A DNA stretch of 64,000 bases from Triglochin maritima. Its lineage: Eukaryota > Streptophyta > Magnoliopsida > Alismatales > Juncaginaceae. Location of the stretch: the NCBI GenBank assembly GCA_963682175.1, contig OY821778.1, forward strand, positions 47,282,598 through 47,346,597. The letters are read 5' to 3'. The position numbers and the translations under genes are program-made. How positions within the stretch are numbered: the first letter of the stretch is position 1; every line of letters begins with the position of its first letter. Of this stretch, positions 51,540 through 62,859 are shown piece after piece. The notes beneath the pieces were generated by a model that was not told where the DNA came from, made no database searches, and worked only from the letters and a program-made list of their open reading frames with translations.

Positions 51540-52370
51540 GGAGCCTTCTTTTTCTCCCCTTTTCCGCTCCTCTTCTTTTTTCTTCCTTTCTTTCACCTCA
51601 TCTTCTTGTTTTTTGGCCGTTGAGCGTGATCCTTTGACCCCCCAGTCTGCCCTCAAGGGTTTTTCCTCTCCCTCATCCTCCTTTTTCTCCTTCTGCTTAT
51701 CCCCCTTTCTTCTCTCCTCTATTCGTTTCTCTTCTTTCTCCCTCTCATTCTCGTTCTCATTTTCCTCCTCTACCATCTTTCTTTCTACCTCTTCCCTCAA
51801 CATCTTATTTGAAGCTTCGGCCTCCCTCCTTTTATCATCGGCATTCCTCTTCTCTCCATGTCTTTCTTCTCTCGTCTTCTTTCCTCTCTCTCTTTCCTCT
51901 TCCTCCCTCCTTTTTTCCTCTTCTCTTCTCTTCTGTTCTCTCTCCCTATTTTTTCCCTCCTTTTTCCTCTTCTCTTCTCTTCTCTTTCCCTCTCCTCTCT
52001 CCTTTTCACCTCCTCTATTCTCTTCTGTTCTCTCTCCAGCTGTTTTTCCTCCTCTGTCCTCTTCTCTTTCCCTCTCCTCTCTCCTTTTCTCCTCATCTTG
52101 CCTTTTCTGTTCTCTCCCTCTTTTTTTCCTCCTCTCTCCTATTCTCTTCTCTTTCTCTCTCCTTTTCTTTCTCTTCTTTCTCCTCTATCCTCTTCTCTTC
52201 TCTTTCCCTCTCCTCTCTCATGCTCACTTCTTTTTCTCTTTCTCTTTCCCTCTCAATCTCATTCTCTCTTTCCCTCATATGCCCCTCCTCTCTTTCCTGC
52301 TCTTCATCCCTCATTTCATCCTCTCTCCCTTCCTGTCCACCTTCTATACAATATCATCGAAGAGATGCAA
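51540..52370. repeat. 830-bp polypyrimidine/polypurine tract
   Basis: The plus strand is almost entirely C and T (CTCTTCTCTTT-type), and the minus strand encodes the charged E/R/K helix of the ULP1-like gene. Long open frames on the plus strand (Ser/Phe/Leu-rich) are by-products of this composition. Such tracts can form triplex DNA. Confidence 0.9.
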
Positions 52371-52857
52371 TCTCTTCCCTTATGGTCTCATTTTCCTCCC
52401 GGGACTTCCTAAGTTCCTCATTCACCCTCTTAACCTCTTCATTTGCCTCATTCAGGGCAACTTCTGCTTGAAGTCATTTTGTCTTCAACATTGCAAACTC
52501 CAATTCTTCCCGTAGTGGGTCCCGAGGGATGCTGCAGTCCCTCAATTGCAGCTTTGGTTCGATGTTTGTTGACTGACAATCACTATTGGTTCGTAGGGTT
52601 GGCTGAGTTTTTTCAACCAGACTAATGATTTCCCTCTCTTTCTGCGTCAGGGTCGTCGGCTGAGTCTGATTGAAGTCGCCCTCGTAAATTTTTGAAAGGG
52701 TGATTCCCCTTTCCACCCATTTCTTCAGGATGAGTCATTTTCCAAACATGCTCGGCCAACGATTCCACCTAGGATGACCTCCCATTTTAGGCTCTGCCAG
52801 GTTGAACTTCTCGCACAGCCATACCTAAGAAGGAGATATCGATTAATTCAATCATAA

Positions 52858-54115
52858 CATAAAAAGGAACAAACGAACTTTAAAAAGGAACAATCATAAC
52901 ATAAAAAAGGAACAAATGAACTTTAAAAAGGAACAAACAGCAACTTAAAAAGGAACAAACGAAATTTAAAAAGGAACAAATATAACATAAAAAGGAACAA
53001 ACGAAACTTAAAAAGGAACAAACGAAACTTAAAAATGAACAACATTAACATAAAAATGAACAACTTGAACATAAAAAAGAACAACTTCAACATAAAAAGG
53101 AACAAACCAAACTTTAAAAATGAACAATCATAACATAAAAATGAACAAACGAACTTTAAAAAGGAACAAACAACAACTTAAAAGGGAACAAACGAAACTT
53201 AAAAAGGAACAAGTATAACATAAAAAGGAACAAACGAAACTTAAAAAAGATTAACTCTAACTTAAAAAGGAACAACATTAACATAAAAAGAAACAGCTTG
53301 AACATAAAAATGAACAACTTCAACATAAAAATGAACAAACCAAACTTAAAAAGGAAAAAAAACATAACATAAAAAGGAACAAACGAACTTTAAAAAGGAA
53401 CAAACAACAACTTAAAAGGGAACAAACGAAACTTAAAAAGGAACAAGTATAACATAAAAAGAAACAAACGAAACTTAAAATGGAATAATTATAACTTAAA
53501 AAGGAACAAACAAAACTTAAAAAAGAACAACTTTAACATAAAAAGAAACAACTTGAACATAAAAAAGAACAACTTCAACATAAAAATGAACAAACCAAAC
53601 TTAAAAAGGAAAAAAAAACATAACATAAAAAGGAACAAACGAACTTTAAAAAGGAACAAACAACAACTTAAAAGGGAACAAACGAAACTTAAAAAGGAAC
53701 AAGTATAACATAAAAAGAAACAAACGAAACTTAAAATGGAATAATTATAACTTAAAAAGGAACAAACAAAACTTAAAAAGGAACAACTTTAACATAAAAA
53801 GAAACAACTTGAACATAAAAAAGAACAACTTCAACATAAAAATGAACAAACCAAACTTAAAAAGGAACAAACATAACATAAAAATGAACAAATGAACTTT
53901 AAAAAGGAACAAACAACAACTTAAAAGGAAATAAACGAAACTTAAAAAGGAACAAATATAACATAAAAATGAACAAACGAAACTTAAAAAGGAATAACTC
54001 TAACTTAAAAAGGACAAACGAAACTTAAAAAAAAACAACATTAACATAAAAAGGAAGAAGCATAACTTAAAAAGGAAGAAGAATAACTTAAAAAGGAAAA
54101 ACATCAACTTAAATA
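52858..54115 (-). repeat. 21-bp minisatellite array 2, intronic, with higher-order period
   Basis: About 60 copies of a 21-bp unit close to AAAAAGGAACAAACGAAACTT on plus (reverse complement TTCCTTTTTAAGTT-like). The core TTCCTTTTTAA is shared with array 1, but the orientation is opposite. It fills intron 52825-54130 of the ULP1-like gene almost from donor to acceptor. The landmark caacaacttaaaa(g)gg recurs near 52938, 53171, 53405, 53661 and 53914, giving a higher-order period of about 233-256 bp. Confidence 0.93.
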
Positions 54116-55234
54116 GGGAAGAACCATTACCTGTAGTACAACAACACACCCCTCGACGTATCCCCTTCTTAAAATAGAAAAACTGGTAGATCTCCTAGCG
54201 CGTAGATCTCGATGTGCCTTCTTCAGGCCCGTCACAAGTGTCTCGTGAACAACCTCGACCCACGCGTACTTGTGTAACCTAGTCAAGTCGGCCAAGTGGT
54301 CGAGGAACCAAATTTTGGTTCGATGGGTGCCATCGCAGAACAAAAAATGGTTGAAGATGTAACAAATAAGTAGCCGGACGTACTCCTCCTCCTCCTCATC
54401 AACCAAATATCTCGTGACCATCATCTAGGCAGATAGTTGGGTGTTGTTCAGAATCTCCCCCTGTCGGGTTGCGACTTCTTTCGGATGCATTCTGACAACC
54501 TTCCCATGTAATCTGAGCCCCAAAATTAGGGCAACGTCTTCGACGGTGAAATGTACTACCCCAGAGCCGATCCTCAACCCCACCTCCTCGGGGTCATAAT
54601 GTTCCACGAACCAGTCGATAATGTCATTATCGACTGGAACGTTGGAGAGGGTGATGAAGTGACCGAAGGGGGTCGCCCGGAAGGCATCTTTCTTTGTGTC
54701 CCTCAACTTCCCAAAGACCTTCTCTATTGGGGTCCACGAACATTTGGAGGGTTGGAAGTAATGCGTAGAAGCCTGAGAAGACACCAACCGTATGAGAACA
54801 TTACTTTTTATAGTATCGCAATTCAATGTTACGGTAAAAACGACAAACCTGGTGCACCACAACCCCCGAAAGAGAAGCTTGAAGTGGAGAATCCATGTCG
54901 TCGACGGATATCTAGGGTTACGAAAAAGAACTGGAGAATCGTTTTCAACTTGAAGTGGAGAATCGGAGAAAAGTTGAGAAAGGGAATGTGAGAAAGATCA
55001 GAAATGTTTTTGGTTTTCTTTCGCAACTCGGAATGTGAACATGTGCGTCTGATGTCCCTTCTCGGTCTTATCGAAACGTTAGAAAGGGAACCGTCGCACG
55101 AAAACCACAAGTGTTTTTCCATTTTTCGAAAAAACACGCGCTTTACTTATCGCTGACTGGGCAGCTGACTGGACATCTGACTAGATGTCACGTAAGCTAC
55201 GTCACGGACACGAGCGGCCGTGTACAAGTACCTC

Positions 55235-55585
55235 TGCTTTTTTTGTAGTTCGTATCCAACAATAATAATTAATTGTAGAAAAGGACAACCTCTTCCAAAC
55301 GCCCACCACGTGGTCGGTCATCCTTCCTCACCCCCAAACACCCTCATATTTATCATAAATTACACCTCGCCCACCACACAATCCCACTCAAAACACGAAG
55401 GTCATTCTCGTCCATCCATTCCCGACTTCCAACTACTTCTTCCCGAAAACACCCTCAAAAGTTTACAAAACCACAACATTTTACGACCAAAACTCGCTTT
55501 CCGTAAAAGGGTATTATCGTCATCTTCACTCCACCTTCGAGCTCCAAAGAAGAAGAAGAAGAAGAAGAGAAAGTTAGGGTTAGAG
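55235..55585 (+). promoter_or_regulatory. OEP16 proximal promoter and leader
   Basis: Only 351 bp separate the MULE's right end from the OEP16 start codon. The sequence is C-rich with accaccacc-type runs, then a GAA-rich stretch (gaagaagaagaaga, 55549-55570) and the leader agggttagag directly before ATG. No TATA box is convincing. Confidence 0.4.
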
Positions 55586-58557
55586 ATGCCGTGGAGCAGT
55601 ATTTCGGGTAAATGGGAGTCGCCTAGGATTGACGTGGCGGTCGACTTGGGCCACCCTCTCCTCAACCGCACCGTCGACGGTTTCCTAAAAGTCTCCATCG
55701 TAAGTTTCAAACACTAATGTCGGTTTCGTTTCCACTTTCTGATTCCAGTTTTATTTTCAGGTTGGTGCTTCCAAGGTTCTGGTGCAGGAGGTGTGCCATG
55801 GGATCCAGAAAGGTCTCATCTTTCTTCTTCTTTTTTTAAAGAATTTTGAACGTTATAAAAATCTCATCTTTTTTTATGGTTTTGATGTGGATCTGTAATG
55901 CCTTGTCCCAATGCCACACGGAGCTTGGTTCGGTCCATTATCCATGAGTGCATTGTCCCACAACAAACAAGAGACTGTCACAAAACTTAAGTTGATTAGT
56001 GTTATGGTAGTAGACTCGTGTCTTTACAACTAACCCTGACCTTAACATTTTGTTGTTAGTTGATGTTATAGAATGGAGGAAAGGTGGTGGTTTATGTGTT
56101 TGGGATTTGATTTGTTTCGGTTATGTGGTGATTTGATGAGATTAGTTGGAAATATGGTGGTTTCTGGTGTGGATGAGGATGTTATGACATTAATTGTGGG
56201 CTTAGTGGGCCTAATGGTGAGCATTTTGGAATTTATGAAGTGATAATTGTTCAAAGATGTTGTTTTGTTTTTGTGATGGTGGTGGAGATCTGGAAATGGT
56301 GTCAGAGCAACAATCTTATTTTCTACTGGATGAGAATCCATCCGAATAAGGTTGCACTGCCTACCTGTCTGTGATCACTATATCTTATTATAATTATTTT
56401 AAATGCTTGATAAGTGTTGCTTTAAGTTGTGATATTGAGAATCACAATGTAGACAGACACTTCTACCTCTGGATGAGGCTGGAACTATATTTTTATGAAT
56501 TCACTCTCTTGTTTAACACAGAAGTTACTGTCTTTGCAGATCTTGTCAATTTTCACTCTTCACAAGAGTTGGATTATCTTTTTTTCTCACTGATGTGATG
56601 TATTTTTTTTATTAGTTTGGTTATTGCCTTCTAAACTTTACTCCTTGCTCAGGTAGTCTTTCAAAGAAGGGTGCTGAAGATACGGTAAATTTGTCTAGCT
56701 TAAGAATGCTATTTGTCTAGCCCAATGATTATTTTTCATCCGTTCCTTTCTTGTTTAAATTTTTTGTTCCTATGTATGCATGAATCTGCAGTGTATAGGT
56801 TCGGTAGTACTATATGTTGACATTTGCCTACATTAAGAATTTATCACTTCATTGGTTAAACTACTTAACAAAACAATCGGGGCTCTGTAAAATTAAGATT
56901 TATATGTACATGTGATTCCCATTCTGCTTCTTATGTGAGTTTATCCCTGATAACAAATTCTGCAAATTGAAAACCAAAAACTTCAAGTGCTCTCGAAGTT
57001 CTTTTTGGAATAATAAAATCGCATATTTTAATTGCATTTCTTCAATGATATACTCCTCTCCTGGTAAAAACTTCGTGGAGAAAACAGGAAATTGTTCTTC
57101 TTCTCCATCCATGTATATGTCCATCAGAGGCTTTCAGTAATGTATCGCCAGTTGCCGTAAGTGATTCATGAGTAACTAAAACACAAACATTCTTAATCTG
57201 TTGAATACATCTAGATAAGATGCAACATAAAAGGGAAACCAGCACTACCATAATTGGTATTTGGTACTTGCTGAGGAGCTATAAAACATTTGTAAATCCC
57301 AATCCATTGCTGTCTCACCTATTCAGCAAATGTATTTAGTCTTGTTATTTGGTTACATGGGTTGACATTAACATGTCAAAGTTACTTGAACATCTACATA
57401 TCTTTGTCCTTGCACAATGGATTTTATCTTGAGTGCCTCCTCATGGAAATGTTCATCCTTTTGCTTTAAGATGGGATAAAAGACTTCTATTTTTGTCTGT
57501 AATGTTTTTTATGCTGTTGCAGTTAAAGAAGATGTGCAAGGAAGGTGCATATTGGGGTGAGTAATTTCTGTTTCAAACTTCTATAACATGCTGGATCCTT
57601 TTAATCTTTTAACCATTCTGCAGTATTTTATTCTTGCTATTAATCTGCTTGCAGGAACCATAGCAGGAGTATATGTGGGAATGGAGTATGGAATGGAATG
57701 CATCAGTGGAACTCGCGACTGGGTAATTTCAATTTTAACGACTTAGTGTATGCATTAGATGATAAAATATTTTCCAAGAGAAACCAATGTTCTCATGATC
57801 ATAATCAACCCTATGCAATCAAATGTGCAACTTATGTTATTAGCAAACCTTATTTTGAGTTAACAGTTAAGTAAGTTTAGCTGGAAGAGTTAGTTAAGTT
57901 CCATAAATATTAGCCTTGTAAAACTTAACACGTGTTTAATTACACCTCCTCTGTAGTATGGCATATGCAGTACCTTTATCATTTAAGAAGGCATGTGATT
58001 TAGGGTACTTATCTGCTTGTACAGGTAGATAATACCCTTTTATCAGTCCACAAGTTTGGTGGAAGGTTATCTATCTTCCAGAAATAATCATCAATTACCT
58101 ATACATAAACCCCTGATAAATCATTCTAATTAGTTAATCTTGAAGGTTTGTCAATTCTAACCTCTTGTGTTTTACTAATGGCAGTTCATATAACATCCTG
58201 AACACATGTAGACTAGAGTAACTTTCTTGTTTCTTGGTATTAATAACAAATCCTTTCAACCTTTTTTTACCTAAATTCTCTACTTTTCTTCATTAAATGT
58301 TTTTAACCTTTCTTTCATTTTCCTTTACCAAATAAATACCATTGCCATCTCTATCACCATTGTCATCAACGTCATGATCATTATGTTAATTAGTACTTAA
58401 ATTTGTTTTCATGCAGAAGAATGCAATGCTTGGTGGTGCGATAACTGGAGCTCTGGTATCTGCTGCTAGCAACAAAAGCAAAGACAAGGTGTTGATTGAC
58501 GCTATCACTGGAGGCGCCATAGCTACCGCCGCGGATTTCATCAATCAACTAACTTGA
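55586..58557 (+). CDS. OEP16: Outer envelope pore protein 16 (OEP16-1-like)
   Basis: Channel of the plastid outer envelope in the PRAT (Tim17/22/23) superfamily, selective for amino acids and amines. Six exons: 55586-55699, 55761-55812, 56653-56684, 57523-57556, 57655-57722 and 58417-58557. All phases agree, giving 146 residues, the usual length. The start MPWSSISGKWESPRIDVAVD has no transit peptide, as expected for this family. Segments follow the OEP16 pattern: GHPLLNRTVDGFLKV, a soluble loop with SLSKKGAEDTLKKMCKEGAYWG, then hydrophobic helices with GTIAGVYVGMEYGMECI, RDWKNAMLGGAITGALVSAA and DAITGGAIATAADFINQ. The G-rich PRAT helices are clear. An AATAAA signal lies 81 bp after the stop. 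The gene is divergent from TPI, with the Kaonashi-type MULE between them. Confidence 0.94.
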
Positions 58558-58637
58558 ACAAGATGCCAATAGCTGTTCGAGCTTGTCGTGATCTCCTAAA
58601 TATGTGTGTGCGCGCGTGTGCGCGGGGCAGTGCATGC

Positions 58638-58643
58638 AATAAA
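58638..58643 (+). terminator. Polyadenylation signal of OEP16
   Basis: AATAAA 81 bp downstream of the OEP16 stop codon, after a GTGTGTGCGCGCGTGTGCGCG alternating purine-pyrimidine stretch in the 3' UTR. Confidence 0.6.
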
Positions 58644-59479
58644 CCTGACTAAACTGCCATTTAAATCCACTCTAAGTACTGGTTTTAGTTATGAATGAAG
58701 TGTTTGTTGGATTATGTCTTGTAGAAATGACATTTTTATCTATCTAATCAATATATGTTATTGCCAAGAAGGTTATGATGATGACATGATGTTAATGAAG
58801 TATTTAGTTTAGTTTGTCTTTTCCATTGGAGTTGTCCTCTCTCTTTAATATCCGTTTGATCGCAGTAGGTTTGCGGTAACCAAACGAGCCCTTTTTCCCC
58901 CTCTCTTCATCATTGATGATCTAATGTAGGTTTTTGGCTAGAAAGTAGAAGCTAAGGGGACCTCACTTTATTCTTAATTTCATATTACAACTAATCCGAG
59001 AGAAATCAATTTTTTAGATTTTTATTGGTGTTTGTAGCTCGGCTTGAAGTTGAGGAAGTAGAGCTCTCTTAGCTTGTCTTTTAGGGAATTTTCTTTTGTT
59101 AGTTGAAAGCAATCATGATTGACTCTCACAACAGTTTACGGCAATGCTAAGAAGTAGAGCTCTCTTATAGCTTGTCTTTGGCCATTTTTCTTTTGTCAAT
59201 GAAAGCAGCAATCATGATTCAGTCACACAAACACAGTTTATGATAAGATAATACCCTATCGGTTAGACCATCTTCATCTTCAGGAATACACTATCGACGT
59301 TAAAAATCAATGTCTATTAGTATACAATATTGCATAAAACATTTTAAAGATTTTTTTTGCAGTTTTAGTAAAGCATTTTGATGTGTTTATGCAAATCATG
59401 TAATATACATAAGATTATATTATTTTGCTGGGTTGCACGATTGGTAGGTTATAAGATTCGGATTAACAATAGGTGATCG

Positions 59480-59538
<59 letters not shown>

Positions 59539-61055
59539 GGGTGGGAGTAGAAAATAAAGCAACAAAAACATACAAAATCCCCGTCTACCAATCCAAACCC
59601 ACCAGACATCTATGGTTCCGTGCCAGTTAAATTAGGGCTATTTTTATGCACCTTTTTTTAATTTATTTGGATATACTTAATTTCTTTTAAAATTAGTTTG
59701 GTGTACTTGAGATTCACTTTGGTGATATAATCTGTTATATTCATATTAAAAAATTAAAGATTTTGCATAGTAACCTTAGACAATTCATCATTTTTTTTTG
59801 AGTTTTTAATTTTATTTTTCTTCGAAACCTCAATTCAATATTACGACAGTTACACAAATTAGATTAAAAAATTATTTTTGTTTTATATACTTAACAAACA
59901 CTTAGGCAAACAGACAAATTTTGGACAAATTTTGAACTACAACATATTTCAAGAAATTTTTATCCTAATCCTTGAATATATATTTTCAAAATTTGTATTT
60001 AACGTAAATGTAGTTACACATTTTTGTTTAGATTATAAACTTTATTTTTTTCCTTTTATATACTTAGGAAATACAACTTAGTCAAAACACACATTTATAC
60101 AAAAAGTTTACCGATTTTGATAATATATTGTGATGTGTCTTGAGTCGCTATGCAATATGTCCAAAAGCATAGATCTAGCTAAAGTTTTATGAATTTTCTT
60201 GGAGTACTCTACAAATCCTACAAAAAATGAGTTTGATTAGGTGGTTTGTTGGGTACATGAACGAAATGTAAAAGATTTAATCCAGTTTATGTAACCAACT
60301 ATAATATTAAATAATAAGTTTTGAAGACAAATGAAATTCAAGAACTCGAAAATAATTTCATGTATTTTCTTGGATTAGTCTGTAAAATATTCAAATGTTT
60401 TACTGGACTGCTACACGCTGTCCGTAAATTACTAAAATCGTCCGTGTCAATTACCGTTTTGTCATTCTCTCATTTCTACTCATATCTCTTTTCATTTCAC
60501 TCTCCACCATCTGAGGGGACATGACACATAAGGAAAGTTTGCTGGTTCATTGGTGCAAACAATGAAACTTTCCTGACTCTCTATGCACCTTTAGATTTGA
60601 GTTGATGGAGACATTTAAGTGGACGCTTGAATGCCTCTTGGAGCAAATAGCTATAGGTTGAGGTCTATATATAGGGGTGTTGAGTTGTGGAGCTGTCACA
60701 ACCAATCCATCTGATAGACTTGTACTTTTGTATGTTTGTGTAATGAAATACAAAACGAGAAGTGCTCCATTCTTGAGTGTGTTTGGGGAAGCACTGAGTT
60801 GGGACACAACTTGTAAGACTACTCTTAGGGTTTTGTTCATAGCTAACGGGAGATGTTTAATTAAAAGCTGATTGAGATTTTAAACTAGAACTAAGCAAAA
60901 AGAAACCATGTCACTGTCTGGCACAAGAGCCCCAATATATGACATATTTGGACCAAATCAACAAATCAAATCAAACTTCTTTTGTTGGTCATCATTGGAG
61001 CTCGATCATAAGCAGACAGACTTCCTTAATTCTATAATAACTTGCATCTGAAGAA

Positions 61056-61057
<2 letters not shown>
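58644..61057. other. AT-rich spacer
   Basis: No supported gene. It includes a 48-bp AT microsatellite (59483-59530). Around 60660-60850 a TATA-like ctatatataggggtg is followed by sequence resembling an LTR R/U5 region, but no partner LTR, primer site or coding region was found. Confidence 0.4.
59483..59530. repeat. (AT)24 microsatellite
   Basis: Pure AT dinucleotide run, 48 bp. Confidence 0.95.

Positions 61058-61125
<68 letters not shown>
61058..61125. repeat. (AT)34 microsatellite
   Basis: Pure AT dinucleotide run, 68 bp; the longest in the window. Interrupted AT/AC runs at 61546-61625 and 62827-62857 are similar. Confidence 0.95.
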
Positions 61126-61127
<2 letters not shown>

Positions 61128-62827
61128 ACCTAACATGCTAAAACCTAATTAATTATATTAATGGAGATGCCAATTAGCACTTGCAAACTTCCGTGGACGA
61201 CAACCAATTAGATATCACCGCTTCATAGGATTCTTTCTTCATCCAACCATCTCCACACGATATTTTTACATGTTATGCATTTCTCTAGGAAATTAATCTT
61301 GAAAAATAATCCAAGTGGAAATAGAAAAAGAGTAAGCACCAAACACAGATACAACCACATATGGACATTAGATGTTTGTTAAACATGGTTTTTTCTTTGG
61401 AGGGTTTTGGTTTAATTTGTAGCGAGTGTGATGTTTTGGGCTTGTATATATGGTGACGTTATATGAAACATTTCGTCTCCGATTTGAACTTCCACAATGA
61501 ACTTCCACAATGGATATAAGTACGTATATTCTGAGGTTCACAATGGATATATATATATATATATACATATATATATACATATACATATATATATATACAT
61601 ATACATATATATATATATACATACAGTAATTCTCTAGTGAGCACAGGACTCAACTTTTCTAAATTAAACCCCCACAATATCCACCACTCATTTCAAATTG
61701 CACTGATCGATCAAGACGTATGTGTCCAAATGGTTGGCTTACATCTGGCGCGCATACCAACCAGATGATGAATTAATTGGAAATACGGAAGCTATATGTA
61801 CTCACCTAGCCGTAATCAATAATGAAGTTAATATCATTAGATAAATTTCTGGTTCTACTTCTAATTATTTCGAGAGCAAAACTATCCACAAATCACATTT
61901 TCTGACCTAACCTAGCTGGAATCTTGCATTAGTATAAGACAACTCCTAAAGTCAAATAAGTAACCTAAATTAAGCAGATATTTTTGGGAGACGTGAACAA
62001 GCATTAACAAATTTAATTAATTATTTTTGGGCTAGTATATATATTAATATATTTTTGTTTGTTTGTTGCAATGACAGTAATATACGTAACCATGCAATTG
62101 AAGTTGGTATACATAGAAGATATATAGAGATGTGTTTGATCATATATGAGATTTACTTATGGTAGGTTAGAAATCTTTGTCTGATCATGTTCATGAGTTC
62201 TCAAACATTGGACATCAAATTAACTCCAATAATTGGTGGGTTCAATTCTAGAATTGCATGTGGGCAATAACAGAGTTGCATGTGTTGCACCATTATTCAT
62301 CCTTCAAATTAATTAATTAATTAATTAATTCACAGTTCCAAACCAGCCAAAACAAAGTTCTCCACCTAAAAAAAACAACAAACGCATCCATCACAACTCC
62401 ATTTATTAATTTGTACTCGTGCATATATACCTTAATCACTCTTGCTCAACTATATATGTGTCTTTCGATCGAAAAGTTAAAATCAACCTAGAAAATAGAC
62501 TCGATATATCGGTTCGACGCGTTTGGATTATATATATATATATATAGGTCGTTGTTCACCGTGCACAAATTGCGTTTAACATTTTTCTTTCCTTGATTAA
62601 TTAGTTGGTGTTTCATGTTTTTTGTTTTTCTTCTTAAAAATAACAAAAAACATGAACTTATATATACATTCAAAATCATAATCACCAAGACCACCATCAA
62701 TTGACCGATTACGTACCCGACACACCAAACCATATAAGGGCCGGGTACGTTTTCCTCTTTTCTCTCTCTATATATATATATTTGGTGATTTCGTTGATTC
62801 CAACAAATATATACGTATAGTAATGAG

Positions 62828-62859
<32 letters not shown>

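Larger units (their letters stand above)
50710..54896 (-). pseudogene. Plant-mobile-domain / coiled-coil / ULP1 protease gene of the MULE
   Basis: Read on minus. Exon 1 starts MDSPLQASLSGVVVHQ (54896), then an intron. The next exon (from about 54786) contains an aminotransferase-like plant mobile domain: TPIEKVFGKLRDTKKDAF, NDIIDWFVEHYDPEEVGL and VEDVALILGLRLHGKVV. One in-frame TAG (54425-54427) interrupts it before EEEYVRLLICYIFNHFLFCDG. The exon ends at donor 54131/54130, followed by a 1.3 kb intron made of array 2 with acceptor before VWLCEKFNLAEPKMGG (52824). Next is a very long Glu/Arg/Lys-rich helical region (52310-51540, frame broken in places), then a C48 (ULP1) cysteine-protease domain: SEHWTLVVV with the histidine near 51080 and PGSNDCSVFLYYWIKCLMQ with the cysteine near 50857. 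The aspartate position reads LHLQQLL. Several stops and frameshifts make it non-coding as it stands. Confidence 0.82.
48354..55234. mobile_element. Kaonashi-type MULE (FAR1/MULE transposase plus ULP1-like gene)
   Basis: A 6.9 kb Mutator-like element. The left end GGAAATGTTTAGTAGCCGCTC resembles the left end of the MULE at 14432 (GGAAAATGATTTATGAACGC). The right end, read inward, contains GGCCGCTCGTGTCCGTGACG and TTACGTGACATC. The two ends are alignable but strongly diverged inverted repeats. The flanks TACTTTTTT (48345-48353) and TGCTTTTTT (55235-55243) are an imperfect 9-bp target duplication (8 of 9), so borders are provisional. Contents: a transposase remnant on plus, a mobile-domain/coiled-coil/ULP1 gene on minus, and two inverted arrays of one 21-bp minisatellite. 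MULEs carrying ULP1-like genes are known as Kaonashi elements in plants. Confidence 0.8.

Noticed and set aside
51478..52515. 345-codon Ser/Phe/Leu-rich open frame on plus
   Set aside because: By-product of the polypyrimidine tract; the opposite strand encodes the charged helix of the ULP1-like gene.
49577..54115. CRISPR-like regular repeats
   Set aside because: Plant nuclear DNA, contiguous 21-bp tandem units without unique spacers; these are minisatellites.
54551..54991. Plus-strand 146-codon frame over the mobile-domain exon
   Set aside because: Antisense shadow; the minus strand carries the recognisable domain and splice sites.
60310..60880. Possible solo LTR (TATA-like ctatatataggggtg and following leader-like sequence)
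   Set aside because: No defined TG/CA borders, target duplication or partner LTR visible.
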